A stretch of DNA of 64,000 nucleotides from positions 1,550,001 through 1,614,000 of the forward strand of contig OY723320.1 in assembly GCA_963210315.1 (NCBI GenBank). The letters are read 5' to 3'. The notes under the pieces were generated by a model. It saw only the letters and a program-made list of their open reading frames with translations, had not been told where the DNA came from and made no database searches. How positions within the stretch are numbered: position 1 is the first letter of the stretch; each line of letters starts with the position of its first letter. This DNA is from Rhynchopus euleeides. Taxonomy: Eukaryota; Euglenozoa; Diplonemea; Diplonemida; Diplonemidae. Positions 50,526 through 59,228 of the stretch are shown piece by piece. The position numbers and the translations under genes were made by a program.

Positions 50526-51593
50526 ATGGCGGCGACACGGGACGACTTCCCGGTCCACGTGGGGGATGTGGAGTGGTCGGAGGTGCCCGCTACCCTGGCG
50601 GCGGGTAGCCCCGCAGACTCGGCACCCGGGTGTGTGTTCCCCACATGCACGACGGCGCACGGTACGGCGATCACATGCTGGCGCTGCGGCCACTCAGCCA
50701 CGGTGACCTGCCTCCGGGCGCACATTCCCCCGGGGCCCGCACGGGACGCGTTCGTGGACAACGTCCAGGCTCCGGGGTGGACATGCCCTGTTTGCGAGTG
50801 GATCCGGGCGATGGGCGGCGCCGACGACCTGCCCGCAGATGTAGTGACTGACACGTCGTCGGTGTCGCAAGACGGACCCCAGGCCCCTGGGGGACCTCTC
50901 CCCGCCCCTGGAGGTCCGCAACCTCCCGGACAGCCCCTCACAACACAGCAGCAATTCCAGGAACTTCGCGACCTGATTCTGGGGCTGGGGGGGCGACTGG
51001 ACAGGCTGGAGGCGCAGGAGGCAATGGCCCTGCCAAAGGGGTTCTCTCCGCACGTCGTGTCCACCTGGAAAAATGTGGAGGTCCCCCAGGTGAGGACGCT
51101 GATCCGTGCGGAGGTGGGGAAGGCGCTCCGGGAGTACTCGCTGCCGCACACCGGAGCTCGCAGTTTCGAGCAGCAAGCGCTTGAGGCACTGGAGACGCTC
51201 GACGACGCGCTCGCCGCCCTGAAGCCTGACCCTGCGGAAAATGCGGAGCTGATGGTCATCATCCACAAGCAGATCATCTCGCTGACAGGGAACATGGTCC
51301 TGGGGCCGTGGGGTAAGTCATACCGCGATACGTACGTGAAGAGGGCCAAGATATGCACGGTGCAGGGGTTTGACGTGAAGACTCACTCGCGTTTCGTAGA
51401 GCAGATCGAGGCAGCAGCGAAGGCAGCGGGAGACATGCCTGACAGTGCACGCGCGGCGTACTCCCGGGACAGGGCCGCGGTCTCCCTGCCTAGGGGCAGG
51501 GAGAGGGACTACGACAGACGGAACCGCGACCGCGACGGGGGACGCCCTGCCCCGGGAAAGGGTGGAAAGGGGGGGAAAGGGCGGAGCCAGTGA
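50526..51593 (+). CDS. Retroelement Gag-like protein
   Basis: 355 residues from an ATG. Residues 37-95 form a Cys/His cluster (CVFPTCTTAHGTAITCWRCG, then CPVCEW) that looks like a treble-clef/RING- or PHD-like zinc fold. A Pro/Gly linker follows (GGPLPAPGGPQPPGQP), then a helical domain (QQFQELRDLILGLGGRLDRL onward). The basic tail RERDYDRRNRDRDGG is suited to RNA binding. It ends in TGA at 51591-51593, and the same frame stays open beyond it into the recombinase. Confidence 0.7.
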   Translation: MAATRDDFPVHVGDVEWSEVPATLAAGSPADSAPGCVFPTCTTAHGTAITCWRCGHSATVTCLRAHIPPGPARDAFVDNVQAPGWTCPVCEWIRAMGGADDLPADVVTDTSSVSQDGPQAPGGPLPAPGGPQPPGQPLTTQQQFQELRDLILGLGGRLDRLEAQEAMALPKGFSPHVVSTWKNVEVPQVRTLIRAEVGKALREYSLPHTGARSFEQQALEALETLDDALAALKPDPAENAELMVIIHKQIISLTGNMVLGPWGKSYRDTYVKRAKICTVQGFDVKTHSRFVEQIEAAAKAAGDMPDSARAAYSRDRAAVSLPRGRERDYDRRNRDRDGGRPAPGKGGKGGKGRSQ

Positions 51594-52559
51594 CTCTCCT
51601 ACGAAGATCTCCTTTTCCCCCCCCCGAGGCAAGGCGGCAGGCCGCGACAGCAAGAGACATCCCTTCCAGACCACCAGCAGACACGTGTGATCAACGCGGC
51701 GCAGGAGACGCTGGGAAACGCAGTTTCGGGGCCGTACTGGAAGAGTATGCAGAGCACGCTGCGGAGGTATACGGAGTTCAAGAGGGGATGGGAGGAAAAG
51801 AATGGAGAGGCGCTCAACCCCGACATGGCGCTGATTCTGTGGGTGGAGAAGAAGAGGGAGCTGGATGGCATCAGCCACAGCTCAGCCCTTCAATATACCA
51901 TGGACGTGGCGGGGGCGCTGAGGCGAATCAGCAACATCCGCATCGCCGAATCTCAGCTCCTCCAGGACTACCGACGCAGTTTGCGGCGGGCGGGCGCACT
52001 AGTGCCAAGCAGCCAGGCCCGCCCCGCACAGCCGGCGGAAGTTTCCGCAGCGTTGGAGCGCGAGCAGCAACCCCTACGGAGGTTGGCGATTGCCATGTGC
52101 TGGGTCACGGCGGGACGGGCGTCCGACGTGTTACGTCTCAAGAAGAGCGAGGTACACATCCGGGAGGACGGGATCGTGGCGGTACACTGGCACGAGACCA
52201 AGGGCGACCCTTTCAAGCTGGGGCGGTTCACGGGCCACCACCTGCCGGACGACCTTACGGCAGTTCTGCGAGACAGGCTGACGGCGCTGACGGACCCACA
52301 CGCACTACTGTTCCGGTCGTGTATCACCTCCAGCCACATCGGGAAGGCACTGCAACGAGTCAACAAGGACCTGACGTCTCACTCGCTCCGGAGGGGGGCA
52401 GCTCAGCACCTGATCCGACAGAAGGTACCCCTGGACGAACTGCGGTTCCTGACGAGACACGAGTCAACCGACACGCTGGTGCGGTATGTGGCGGAGGCAG
52501 GTTTACAGAGGGTGAACGTGACGGCGGTGATGTCCCTGAAGCTCAAGGAGGCCATGTGA
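51594..52559 (+). CDS. Tyrosine recombinase, in frame after Gag UGA
   Basis: The frame continues directly from the Gag stop for 321 codons. No ATG precedes the conserved domain, so readthrough of TGA CTC is the simplest expression route. Conserved features: VTAGRASDVLRLKKSEV (first catalytic Arg), HETKGDPFKLGRFTGHH (the Lys/beta-strand region), TSHSLRRGAAQHLI (H-x-x-R), and TRHESTDTLVRYV (His and the nucleophilic Tyr). All catalytic positions seem present. It would join the circular DNA copy to the genome without an integrase. Confidence 0.78.
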   Translation, partial: LSYEDLLFPPPRQGGRPRQQETSLPDHQQTRVINAAQETLGNAVSGPYWKSMQSTLRRYTEFKRGWEEKNGEALNPDMALILWVEKKRELDGISHSSALQYTMDVAGALRRISNIRIAESQLLQDYRRSLRRAGALVPSSQARPAQPAEVSAALEREQQPLRRLAIAMCWVTAGRASDVLRLKKSEVHIREDGIVAVHWHETKGDPFKLGRFTGHHLPDDLTAVLRDRLTALTDPHALLFRSCITSSHIGKALQRVNKDLTSHSLRRGAAQHLIRQKVPLDELRFLTRHESTDTLVRYVAEAGLQRVNVTAVMSLKLKEAM

Positions 52560-54301
52560 AGGACTTGCTGCGAGCCACCATCCCGGGAGTGGCCTGGCTT
52601 CCAAAGGCGAAGAAATATGAGAGGAAGCCGACGGGACGGCCACGGAGTGAGGGGCCTGCAGAGACCACAAGAGAGGAGGATGCTCAACACACCGAGGAAC
52701 CGGGGCCCGGGCTGGACTCCCTATACGACGAGGTGCTGTCAGTCAGAGTGGGTGCCTCACGGAGCAAGCCGCCGGCGGTGAAGGAACCACCGACTTCCGA
52801 CTACATCGCGGACATCTGCCGCAGCTTCATTGACCTGGAGAGGCTCCGGGAGTTGGACACAGCAGGGGAGCTGACGGGGATTTTGGACATCATCACGGAC
52901 AAGGAGGTCTTCCAGCAGTGTTTTCTCCCCGGGGCGCTGTCGACCATCGAGGCGGACAGGAGTTTTCGGCTCAACATCTCAAAGCACATGAAGGGCTACC
53001 TCGAGGCGCTGAAGGACTTCCAGGTGCTGGAGGAGGCCGACAGTGCGAAGGTGGTCCTGCACGGCTTCACTGTCGAAAAGAGCTCGGGGGGCCTGCGTTT
53101 CGTACTCGATGGACGGAGACTCAATGGCTGCATGGTGCACCCCCCCGACATGCTCCTCCCACGCATCACAGAGGTGGTCGAGCAAGTGGTGCGAGCGGAT
53201 TGGGCGGTGCTGACGGACGGCCGCAGCTGGTTCTACCAGTTCCCAGTGCACCCATACATCCGCGACTTTTTCGGGGTGAACTTGGGCAAGGCTCGCGGAG
53301 ACTTCACGTGCACGCGGATGAAGGCGCTGTGCATGGGGTGGAAGTTCGCTCCCTGCATAGCCCATCGGGCGGCCAGAGCACTGCTCCCCCCGGACGAGGG
53401 GGCGACATGGGTGGACAACTTCATCATCACGGGTGCATCGGCAGCAGGCGCGGCGGCGGCGTTCCACAGATTCATGAAACGGTGCGACAGCGTCAATGCA
53501 AAGATGAACCTCCACCAGGAGGGCTACGGGACCCCGACCCAGCACTTCTCGGCGTTTGGGCTGTCTTTCGACCTGGCAAGGCACCGTTTCCGGACCGACC
53601 CGAAATGGATCCAGAAATTCCTGTCACGCCAGGAGTACACGGAGGTCCTGGAGGGACAGTCAACCCCGAGGGGTGTGTACAAGGTGGTGGGGAGTCTGGT
53701 GTGGCACTCATACACGACGAGACGCCCACTGTGCTTCCTCCGCGCCACGCTGAGCTTCATGAGAGACCTATCGCGGGAGACGCTCTCGGACGTCGCGAAG
53801 TGGGACATGGCGACAAGCGTACGCCCATCGGTGGTGCAGGACATCAAGGCGCGGGTCCGATGCATGCAAGAGAACAGATGGGTGGACCTACCCCCGGCAC
53901 GTTCCGTAGTAGCGTGGTCTGATGCGTCGTCTGCGTCGTGGGCGGCAGTTCTGGAGGGTACCGAGCTGCAGGTGGCCCAGGGCGATTTCGACAACGAAAT
54001 GCGGCAATGGCACATATACGTCAAGGAACTGTACGCTGCCCGTCAGGCAGTGGCCCTTACGGCTCGTTCCGTGGGAGCTTCGAGGGTGCTCTTGAAGGTG
54101 GACAACCTGCCGGCGGTGCACAGCATTCAGAGGGGCCATTCTTCCGACTATATGTCGAACGGCATCATCGGGGATATGTTCATGCTCGCGGAGCGGGCAA
54201 ATCTCCACATCGTGTGCTCCTGGGTGTCGACGACAGAGCAGAAGGCGGATAAATACACCAGGGGTGTGCTCGTAGAAGACAACATCACCCTGCCACGATG
54301 A
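52553..54301 (+). CDS. Reverse transcriptase-RNase H of the retroelement
   Basis: 583 codons in a frame overlapping the end of the recombinase; no ATG near the start, so frameshifting or reinitiation is needed. An N-terminal linker is followed by RT blocks: GGLRFVLDGRRLNGCMV, WAVLTDGRSWFYQFPVH (motif A Asp), KALCMGWKFAPCIAHRAARA (motif B-like), and TWVDNFIITG, the catalytic box, with Asn where the second Asp of YxDD is expected. RNase H follows: SVVAWSDASSASWAAVL, VKELYAARQAV, LKVDNLPAVHSIQ and STTEQKADKYTRG. No methylase domain. The frame is intact to TGA 54299-54301. Confidence 0.8.
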   Translation, partial: HVKDLLRATIPGVAWLPKAKKYERKPTGRPRSEGPAETTREEDAQHTEEPGPGLDSLYDEVLSVRVGASRSKPPAVKEPPTSDYIADICRSFIDLERLRELDTAGELTGILDIITDKEVFQQCFLPGALSTIEADRSFRLNISKHMKGYLEALKDFQVLEEADSAKVVLHGFTVEKSSGGLRFVLDGRRLNGCMVHPPDMLLPRITEVVEQVVRADWAVLTDGRSWFYQFPVHPYIRDFFGVNLGKARGDFTCTRMKALCMGWKFAPCIAHRAARALLPPDEGATWVDNFIITGASAAGAAAAFHRFMKRCDSVNAKMNLHQEGYGTPTQHFSAFGLSFDLARHRFRTDPKWIQKFLSRQEYTEVLEGQSTPRGVYKVVGSLVWHSYTTRRPLCFLRATLSFMRDLSRETLSDVAKWDMATSVRPSVVQDIKARVRCMQENRWVDLPPARSVVAWSDASSASWAAVLEGTELQVAQGDFDNEMRQWHIYVKELYAARQAVALTARSVGASRVLLKVDNLPAVHSIQRGHSSDYMSNGIIGDMFMLAERANLHIVCSWVSTTEQKADKYTRGVLVEDNITLPR

Positions 54302-54351
54302 GGAAGGTCGTTCGCGCGGCGTCCCTAAGGCCTTGGGTCCTAAGGGTCCTG

Positions 54352-54411
54352 GGTGGAAGCGTCCAATGCAACACTCAGTACAGAGGCCAAAGAGTATCTT
54401 GTAGTATTTTC
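54352..54411 (-). pseudogene. Cys-rich fragment, right part of interrupted copy
   Basis: 60 bp matching 19313-19372 almost exactly (minus strand ILCFGLCTECC-like reading). With 49610-49840 it defines the filled retroelement insertion site. Confidence 0.5.
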
Positions 54412-54484
54412 TGGCGAGGTCGATTTAGGCCCGCGCGTTCGCCGAATAGTAGTACTAAGTACGTTTATTTGACCCCCCCCTGTA

Positions 54485-54857
54485 AATCGTGAAGGCATTA
54501 ATGTCCCGGCCCGTTTGGCTGGATTAGGAATACGAGATGATGCACAGTGCGACACACGCACCGTCAGCGAACACCCCCTCCTCCTCAGGCCCCCCCTTGC
54601 CCCGCCCCCCACCCGCTATCTTTCATCCAGCAATGCACTCTGGAGCCAACATCCCTGCCATCGACTCGCCACAGCACGCTACACACGCCCTGCATGAAGA
54701 ATGACTCCGACCGCCTGTACCTTTCGCTTTATCCTTTCCCCCCCAGCCCCCCACAGACATGCCACACCTGTCTTCACCGTCTGCGCACACCCCCTCCGCA
54801 CACTGCACACCACCACACTCTCCAGGAAGGCTTTGCATATCGGATACACAGGCAAAC
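54485..54857. other. Leader region of WD40 copy 3
   Basis: No separate gene. Pyrimidine-rich sequence ends CACACTCTCCAG at 54826, matching the acceptor-like site seen upstream of the other family members. Confidence 0.4.
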
Positions 54858-55988
54858 ATGGATGTGTCGGTGCGGCATGCCGGGACGGGGCACAGCTGTG
54901 TCATCGCTGTTCCGGAAGGCGGGACCGTGTCAGGGCTGAAGGCGGATGCGCTGGAGGAGATGTTCCCAAGTTCTGTCGACGCAGCCCGCGAGGCTGCAGG
55001 GCTGGCGGCACGCATCGAAGGGTGTGAGGAGGAGCTGGACGATGCACAGCGCGTTGCCGACACGGGTCTGGAGGACGGGGGTGCTGTCCAGCTCGTCCCA
55101 CGCTGGCCCAGCGTCAAGGCTCCTGCAGTCTACAGCAATGGGCACGACATTGTTGCCCACATCACGCTGTCGAGGTGTGGGAGGCTGTGTGCCGTGGGTT
55201 TCTTCAAAGGGCACGTCACCATATTTGATACCACCACCGCTGCTGTGGTGGCGGACCTAACAATCAGCAATGAAGTGATTATTTGTGCTGCGTTCTCCGT
55301 CTGTGGGACGTGGCTGGCGGCGGCCTGTCGTAACTCCAGCCAAACCGTCTGCGTGTGGCTGACAGCAACAGGGGAACAAGTGTGCATGCCGGACCACGGC
55401 ACCACCGTGTTCGGTCTAGCGTGGACACACTGCGGGCGTCTGGTGTCCGGAGACTTCGCTGGCAAAGTGCGTGTGTGGGACTTGAAGGGCACACCGAGCG
55501 CCACAGTTCTGGAGGGTCACATCGACGCTGTTCACGAAATTGCTGTGTCCAACACGAAGATCTTCAGCGGGTCACTTGACGGCATCCGTGTGTGGGACAT
55601 CGGCACCCTCACACACACACACACCCTGGAGGAGCACACTCGTGCGGTCACCGGGATCGCCCTGACCCTCGATGAGCAGCACCTGGTGTCGTGCTCTCGC
55701 GACAAGTCACTCAAGGTGTGGTGCACAACATCCCTCAGCTGCCTGCGTACTGTGCAGCTGAGCAGCCCTGCGGAAGCACTTGCTGTGTCGCAGCCAGGTG
55801 ATGTTGTTGCAGTGGCGACCCCTATGACTGACACCGCCAAGCTGTACCGCCTCAGCACAGGTGGGTGTCTGGGGGAGGCAGATTCAGACGGTTGTGGTGC
55901 TGCACTCAGCCCCTGCGGGAGGTGGCTCTTCATACCAAAGAACGTTACTTCTGTCTCTGTGTGCGCTGTGTCTTCCGTGGCACCTTGA
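54858..55988 (+). CDS. Ubiquitin-like/WD40 protein, copy 3
   Basis: A single exon of 376 residues. The N-terminal beta-grasp starts DVSVRHAGTGHSCVIAVPEG and has EEELDDAQRVADTGLEDGGA. The propeller follows from about residue 95, with VRVWDLKGTPSATVLEGHID, IRVWDIGTLTHTHTLEEHTR and LKVWCTTSLSCLRTVQLS. Copy 4 is its closest relative; copies 1 and 2 are more distant. The ATG is 32 bp after CTCTCCAG. The 3' flank at 56041-56183 carries the block also found inside the pogo element. Confidence 0.85.
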   Translation: MDVSVRHAGTGHSCVIAVPEGGTVSGLKADALEEMFPSSVDAAREAAGLAARIEGCEEELDDAQRVADTGLEDGGAVQLVPRWPSVKAPAVYSNGHDIVAHITLSRCGRLCAVGFFKGHVTIFDTTTAAVVADLTISNEVIICAAFSVCGTWLAAACRNSSQTVCVWLTATGEQVCMPDHGTTVFGLAWTHCGRLVSGDFAGKVRVWDLKGTPSATVLEGHIDAVHEIAVSNTKIFSGSLDGIRVWDIGTLTHTHTLEEHTRAVTGIALTLDEQHLVSCSRDKSLKVWCTTSLSCLRTVQLSSPAEALAVSQPGDVVAVATPMTDTAKLYRLSTGGCLGEADSDGCGAALSPCGRWLFIPKNVTSVSVCAVSSVAP

Positions 55989-56040
55989 GTGTCTCGGAAT
56001 CCTGTGGTTGCCCTGCGTTGGTGGCTTGCCGTTTTGTTTT

Positions 56041-56183
56041 TGCCCCAACACGCTTGCTTGTCATAGCTATAGAGTCAGTGGGAGCGCAACGTGCGCGCAG
56101 TGTTTTGAGAGAGCAACACGAAACCACTCAATCACACCAACGCCCTTCACAGGGGCCACAACACACGGCTCGTGCGCACAAAG
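56041..56183 (+). repeat. Block shared with pogo-element interior
   Basis: Matches 47177-47323 in order and orientation, with small indels. A shorter related stretch (CCAGTGAGGGGAA.TGGGGCT) recurs at 56184-56235 and 58674-58725. Confidence 0.6.
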
Positions 56184-56298
56184 CCAGTGAGGGGAAGTGG
56201 GGCTGTTGCTCGCTTGTTCTCACTCAGGCACACCTGGTCGCGAGGACCCCTTGCCACAGTAAAATTACACAGGACAGTTAAAAGCTCTCGGCATGTAT

Positions 56299-56480
56299 TA
56301 TCGTCACTCAGCCAACACACAGCCTCTGCGGGAGGTGGGTCTTCACACCAATGAACAACATTTCAGTCTCTGTGTGTTGCTGTGTTTTCCGTTTCTTTCG
56401 TGCTCCCCGCCTTCGTGTCTGCCGTCGTGCTGCACCTGCTTGTGTATTTGTTGTGTTCTGCACCCTCTTCCTTTCTAGCC
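56299..56480 (+). pseudogene. 3' remnant of a WD40-family gene
   Basis: CAGCCTCTGCGGGAGGTGGG, CAACATTTCAGTCTCTGTGT and the following flank match the last codons and 3' flank of WD40 copy 4 (58058-58240). The rest of the gene is missing. Shows further copies once existed in this array. Confidence 0.6.
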
Positions 56481-56981
56481 TCGCAATACAGCAGGAAACC
56501 TGGCCCCCCTACTCTGTTTGTAAGCAGCTGTGCGTTTTGCATCTGAGAGTGAGAAAAAAGAGGGCAAATGATCGACACAGATGCTCTCTCTGCACAGCCC
56601 CCCCCCCCCTCCACACCCACTCCCCTCGCCTTCCCTTCAGCCCTGGAGCCCCCCTCTCCACCCTTGCAATGCACACCTGAGACCAGTGTTGACTCAGAGG
56701 ATGTCCAGCACATCCCCGATTCTCCCACCATCACCCACAGTCAACAGCGACACACGTTTAGCCGTCCTGCAGTGACGTGCCTGTGGCAGCCCGACCAGAA
56801 AGGAGTGGGTTGGTGTGCTGTGTCTGGTACCTCCTTTCGAGGGGACGAATGTGTTGGACTTCAGGGGAAGGGACACCGAACCCCGGAATGCGTGTCGGTC
56901 CCCACCTTGCCGCTGTCCTGATTGCGCACTGCACACACCGCCACATTCTCCAGAAGAGCAGAGCAGCTAGTGACCAAACTC

Positions 56982-58142
56982 ATGGATGTGACTGTGCGTC
57001 ACAGCGGGACCGGTGGCAGCTGTGTCATCGCTGTTCCGGAAGGCGGGACCGTGGTCGGGCTGAAGGCGGATGCGCTCAATGAGATCTTCCCGGGTTCCGT
57101 CAACGCAGTCCGTGAGGCTGCAGGGCTGGCAGCACGTATCGAAGGGTGTGAGGAGGAGCTGGACGATGCACAGCGCGTTGCCGACACCGGTCTGGAGGAC
57201 GGGGGTGCTGTCCAGCTCGTCCCACGCTGGCCCAGCGTCAAGGCTCCTGCAGTCTACTCATCGACGCATGGCAAATGCATCGCGTCCATTACACTGTCGA
57301 GGTGTGGGATGCTGTGTGCTGTGGGTTACCACAACGGACACATCACTGTGTTTGACACCACCACCGCTGCTGTGGTGGCGGACTTCACACACGACAACAA
57401 GACTATTCTTTGCACAGCGTTCTCCGTCTGTGGGACGCGGCTGGCAACGTGCTCTGATGACGGCACCATCTGCGTGTGGCTGACTTCAACTTGGGAGGAG
57501 GTGTGCATGCCGGACGACAACAACACCAGGGTGAACAGTGCAGCGTGGACACACTGCGGACGTCTGGTTTCTGGAGACTGCGAAGGGAAGGTGCGTGTGT
57601 GGGACTTGAAGGGCACACCGAGCGCCACAGTGCTGGAGGGTCACAGCGGGACTGTTCAGAGCATTGCTGTGTCGGGCACGAAGATTTTCAGCGGGTCAGG
57701 TGACAAGAGCATCCGTGTGTGGGACATCGGCACCCTCACACACACACACACCCTGGATGGGCACACTGGTTGGGTGACCGGCATCGCCCTGACGAATGAC
57801 GAGCAGCACCTGGTGTCGTGCTCTGCCGACGGCTGGCTCAAGGTGTGGTGCACAACCTCCTTCAGCTGCCTGCGTACTGTGCAGCTTGGATACCCTGCAT
57901 ACCAATTTGCTGTGTCACAGCCAGGTGATGTTGTTGCAGTGGCGACACCCTTCGCGTCTGTCACCAGACTGTACAGCCTCAGCACAGGTGAGTGTCTGGG
58001 GAAGGTGGACTCACGGCCCGGACGGAAGGTGGAGTCACGGGGTTCTGGTGTTGCACTCAGCCTCTGCGGGAGGTGGGTCTTTTTTACATTACCGGACAAC
58101 ACTTCAGTCTCTGTGTGTGCTGTGTCTTCCGTTTCACCCTGA
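56982..58142 (+). CDS. Ubiquitin-like/WD40 protein, copy 4
   Basis: A single exon of 386 residues. The ubiquitin-like part (DVTVRHSGTGGSCVIAVPEG, EEELDDAQRVADTGLEDGGA) is almost identical to copy 3 over about 80 residues. The propeller has TICVWLTSTWEEVCMPDDNN, VRVWDLKGTPSATVLEGHSG, IRVWDIGTLTHTHTLDGHTG and LKVWCTTSFSCLRTVQLG. It has a short insertion near the C-terminus (KVDSRPGRKVESRGSG) not found in copy 3. ACATTCTCCAG precedes the ATG by 28 bp. Likely a protein-interaction scaffold. Confidence 0.85.
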   Translation: MDVTVRHSGTGGSCVIAVPEGGTVVGLKADALNEIFPGSVNAVREAAGLAARIEGCEEELDDAQRVADTGLEDGGAVQLVPRWPSVKAPAVYSSTHGKCIASITLSRCGMLCAVGYHNGHITVFDTTTAAVVADFTHDNKTILCTAFSVCGTRLATCSDDGTICVWLTSTWEEVCMPDDNNTRVNSAAWTHCGRLVSGDCEGKVRVWDLKGTPSATVLEGHSGTVQSIAVSGTKIFSGSGDKSIRVWDIGTLTHTHTLDGHTGWVTGIALTNDEQHLVSCSADGWLKVWCTTSFSCLRTVQLGYPAYQFAVSQPGDVVAVATPFASVTRLYSLSTGECLGKVDSRPGRKVESRGSGVALSLCGRWVFFTLPDNTSVSVCAVSSVSP

Positions 58143-58885
58143 GTGCAGTGTCTCGTCACTCTGTTCCCTGCCTTCGTGTCTTCCGTCGTGTTGCACCTGC
58201 TTGTGTATTTGTTGTGTTCTGTACCATCTTCCTTTCTCGCAACAGCGTTTTTTAAGCACACTTGTGTGAGCGGAAACCGACCCACCACAGCTGTAACCAA
58301 ACGTGCTCTGTCACACGAGAGTCAGGGTGTTGCACTCAGCCTCCGCGGGCAGGTGTGATCGAGATAGTGGAAGCGATCAACAAGTACAACCACTCTCTCT
58401 GAGATCTCAGAATTCTACCTCACCCCCCTTTTCCCGTTTCTATCCTCCGACACAAACAGAGACTCAAGAATTTTTCACACCCAACTAGCCGCTATTCAGT
58501 CTCTGTGGGATGTGGCTGAGCATAGCGAAGCAATTGAACTATCCGCACTTCAGTCATCTTGATGCGTTCGGCGCTTCTCCCCAAAGCACACCACCTCCTG
58601 ACCACTTGTCCCCGCCCCTCTGACACAACCTGCATAACGAGTGAACGGAGATCATCCAGCCACAGCTCGTCAGCCAGTGAGGGGAAATGGGGCTGTGGCT
58701 CACTTCTTCTCACTCAGTCACACCTGTAACCACCTGATTTTTCCCGAAACCAATCTCCGAAAATCTCCAGTTTACCACCACCAAACTCCACCAAACTCGG
58801 GCCAAAATCAGGGGGGTTCAAATACAAGCCGTACGGCTTCCATTCAAATGTTTGGGGTTTTGGGTGCAGAAAGTAGAAATCTTGA
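58143..58885. other. 3' flank of WD40 copy 4, duplicated fragments
   Basis: No intact gene. 58258-58345 holds a repeat (ACACTTGTGTGAGCGGAAAC, ACAGCTGTAACCAAACGTGC) and a small echo of the WD40 tail (GTGTTGCACTCAGCCTC). Confidence 0.45.
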
Positions 58886-59071
58886 GTAAGCACACTCGTG
58901 TGAGCGGAAAGCGTCCCACCACAGCTGCAACCAAACGTGCTCTATACACTAACCCCCACCCTTCATCAGGCTCAGGGTGCGATCAGTTCAGGGTTTTGTG
59001 TGCAGAAGCGTCAAACGCAACAAACAAAAGGAAGCTCATCAGAGCGGTTGTAGCTGTGAAGTGATAGGGCG
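58886..59071 (+). repeat. Long copy of the TTCATCAGG dispersed repeat
   Basis: From CACACTCGTGTGAGCGGAAA through TTCATCAGGCTCAGGGTGCG, then CAGAAGCGTCAAACGCAACA to GAAGTGATAGGGCG. The last 110 bp match 62164-62272 closely. It lies upstream of the transporter gene. Confidence 0.7.
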
Positions 59072-59228
59072 ACTTCTCCTCGCAACAGGACCAACTCCCC
59101 CACCCACCACCCACCCACCCACCCACCTACCCCCCCCAAGCAGCGGGCGGGGCTGCGGGGTGTGTGTGCGGTCATTGTGTTGTTGGTTTCCCCCCGCCTC
59201 CTCACTCCCCCCCACCCCCCCTCGCAAC

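Larger units (their letters stand above)
49841..54351 (+). mobile_element. VIPER/Ngaro-like tyrosine-recombinase retroelement
   Basis: Limits are set by comparison with the uninterrupted copy at 19023-19372. Gene order is Gag-like (50526-51593), tyrosine recombinase (51594-52559), then RT-RNase H (52553-54301), the order reported for VIPER-type elements of kinetoplastids and unlike classic DIRS or Ngaro. No integrase or LTR is seen. A tandem-repeat leader (49850-50488) precedes Gag. Only about 50 bp follows the last stop. Split direct repeats, expected for this class, could not be resolved by eye. Confidence 0.75.
47018..54482 (+). mobile_element. Pogo-type transposon, 7.5 kb with nested inserts
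   Basis: Perfect terminal inverted repeats of about 28 bp start CAGGGGGGGGTCAAATAAAC and continue with GTACTTAGT. TA at 47016-47017 and 54483-54484 is the target duplication. Subterminal GAATAGTAGTACTTA words repeat at the left end, and a palindrome GAATAGACGTACTTAGTACG.. lies at 49563-49589. Inside are a pogo transposase, a 147-bp block matching the flank of WD40 copy 3, a Cys-rich fragment matching 19.0-19.4 kb, and a whole retroelement. It separates WD40 copies 2 and 3. Confidence 0.8.

Noticed and set aside
50267..51358. 363-residue minus-strand open frame
   Set aside because: Antisense of Gag continued into the tandem repeats; no domain.
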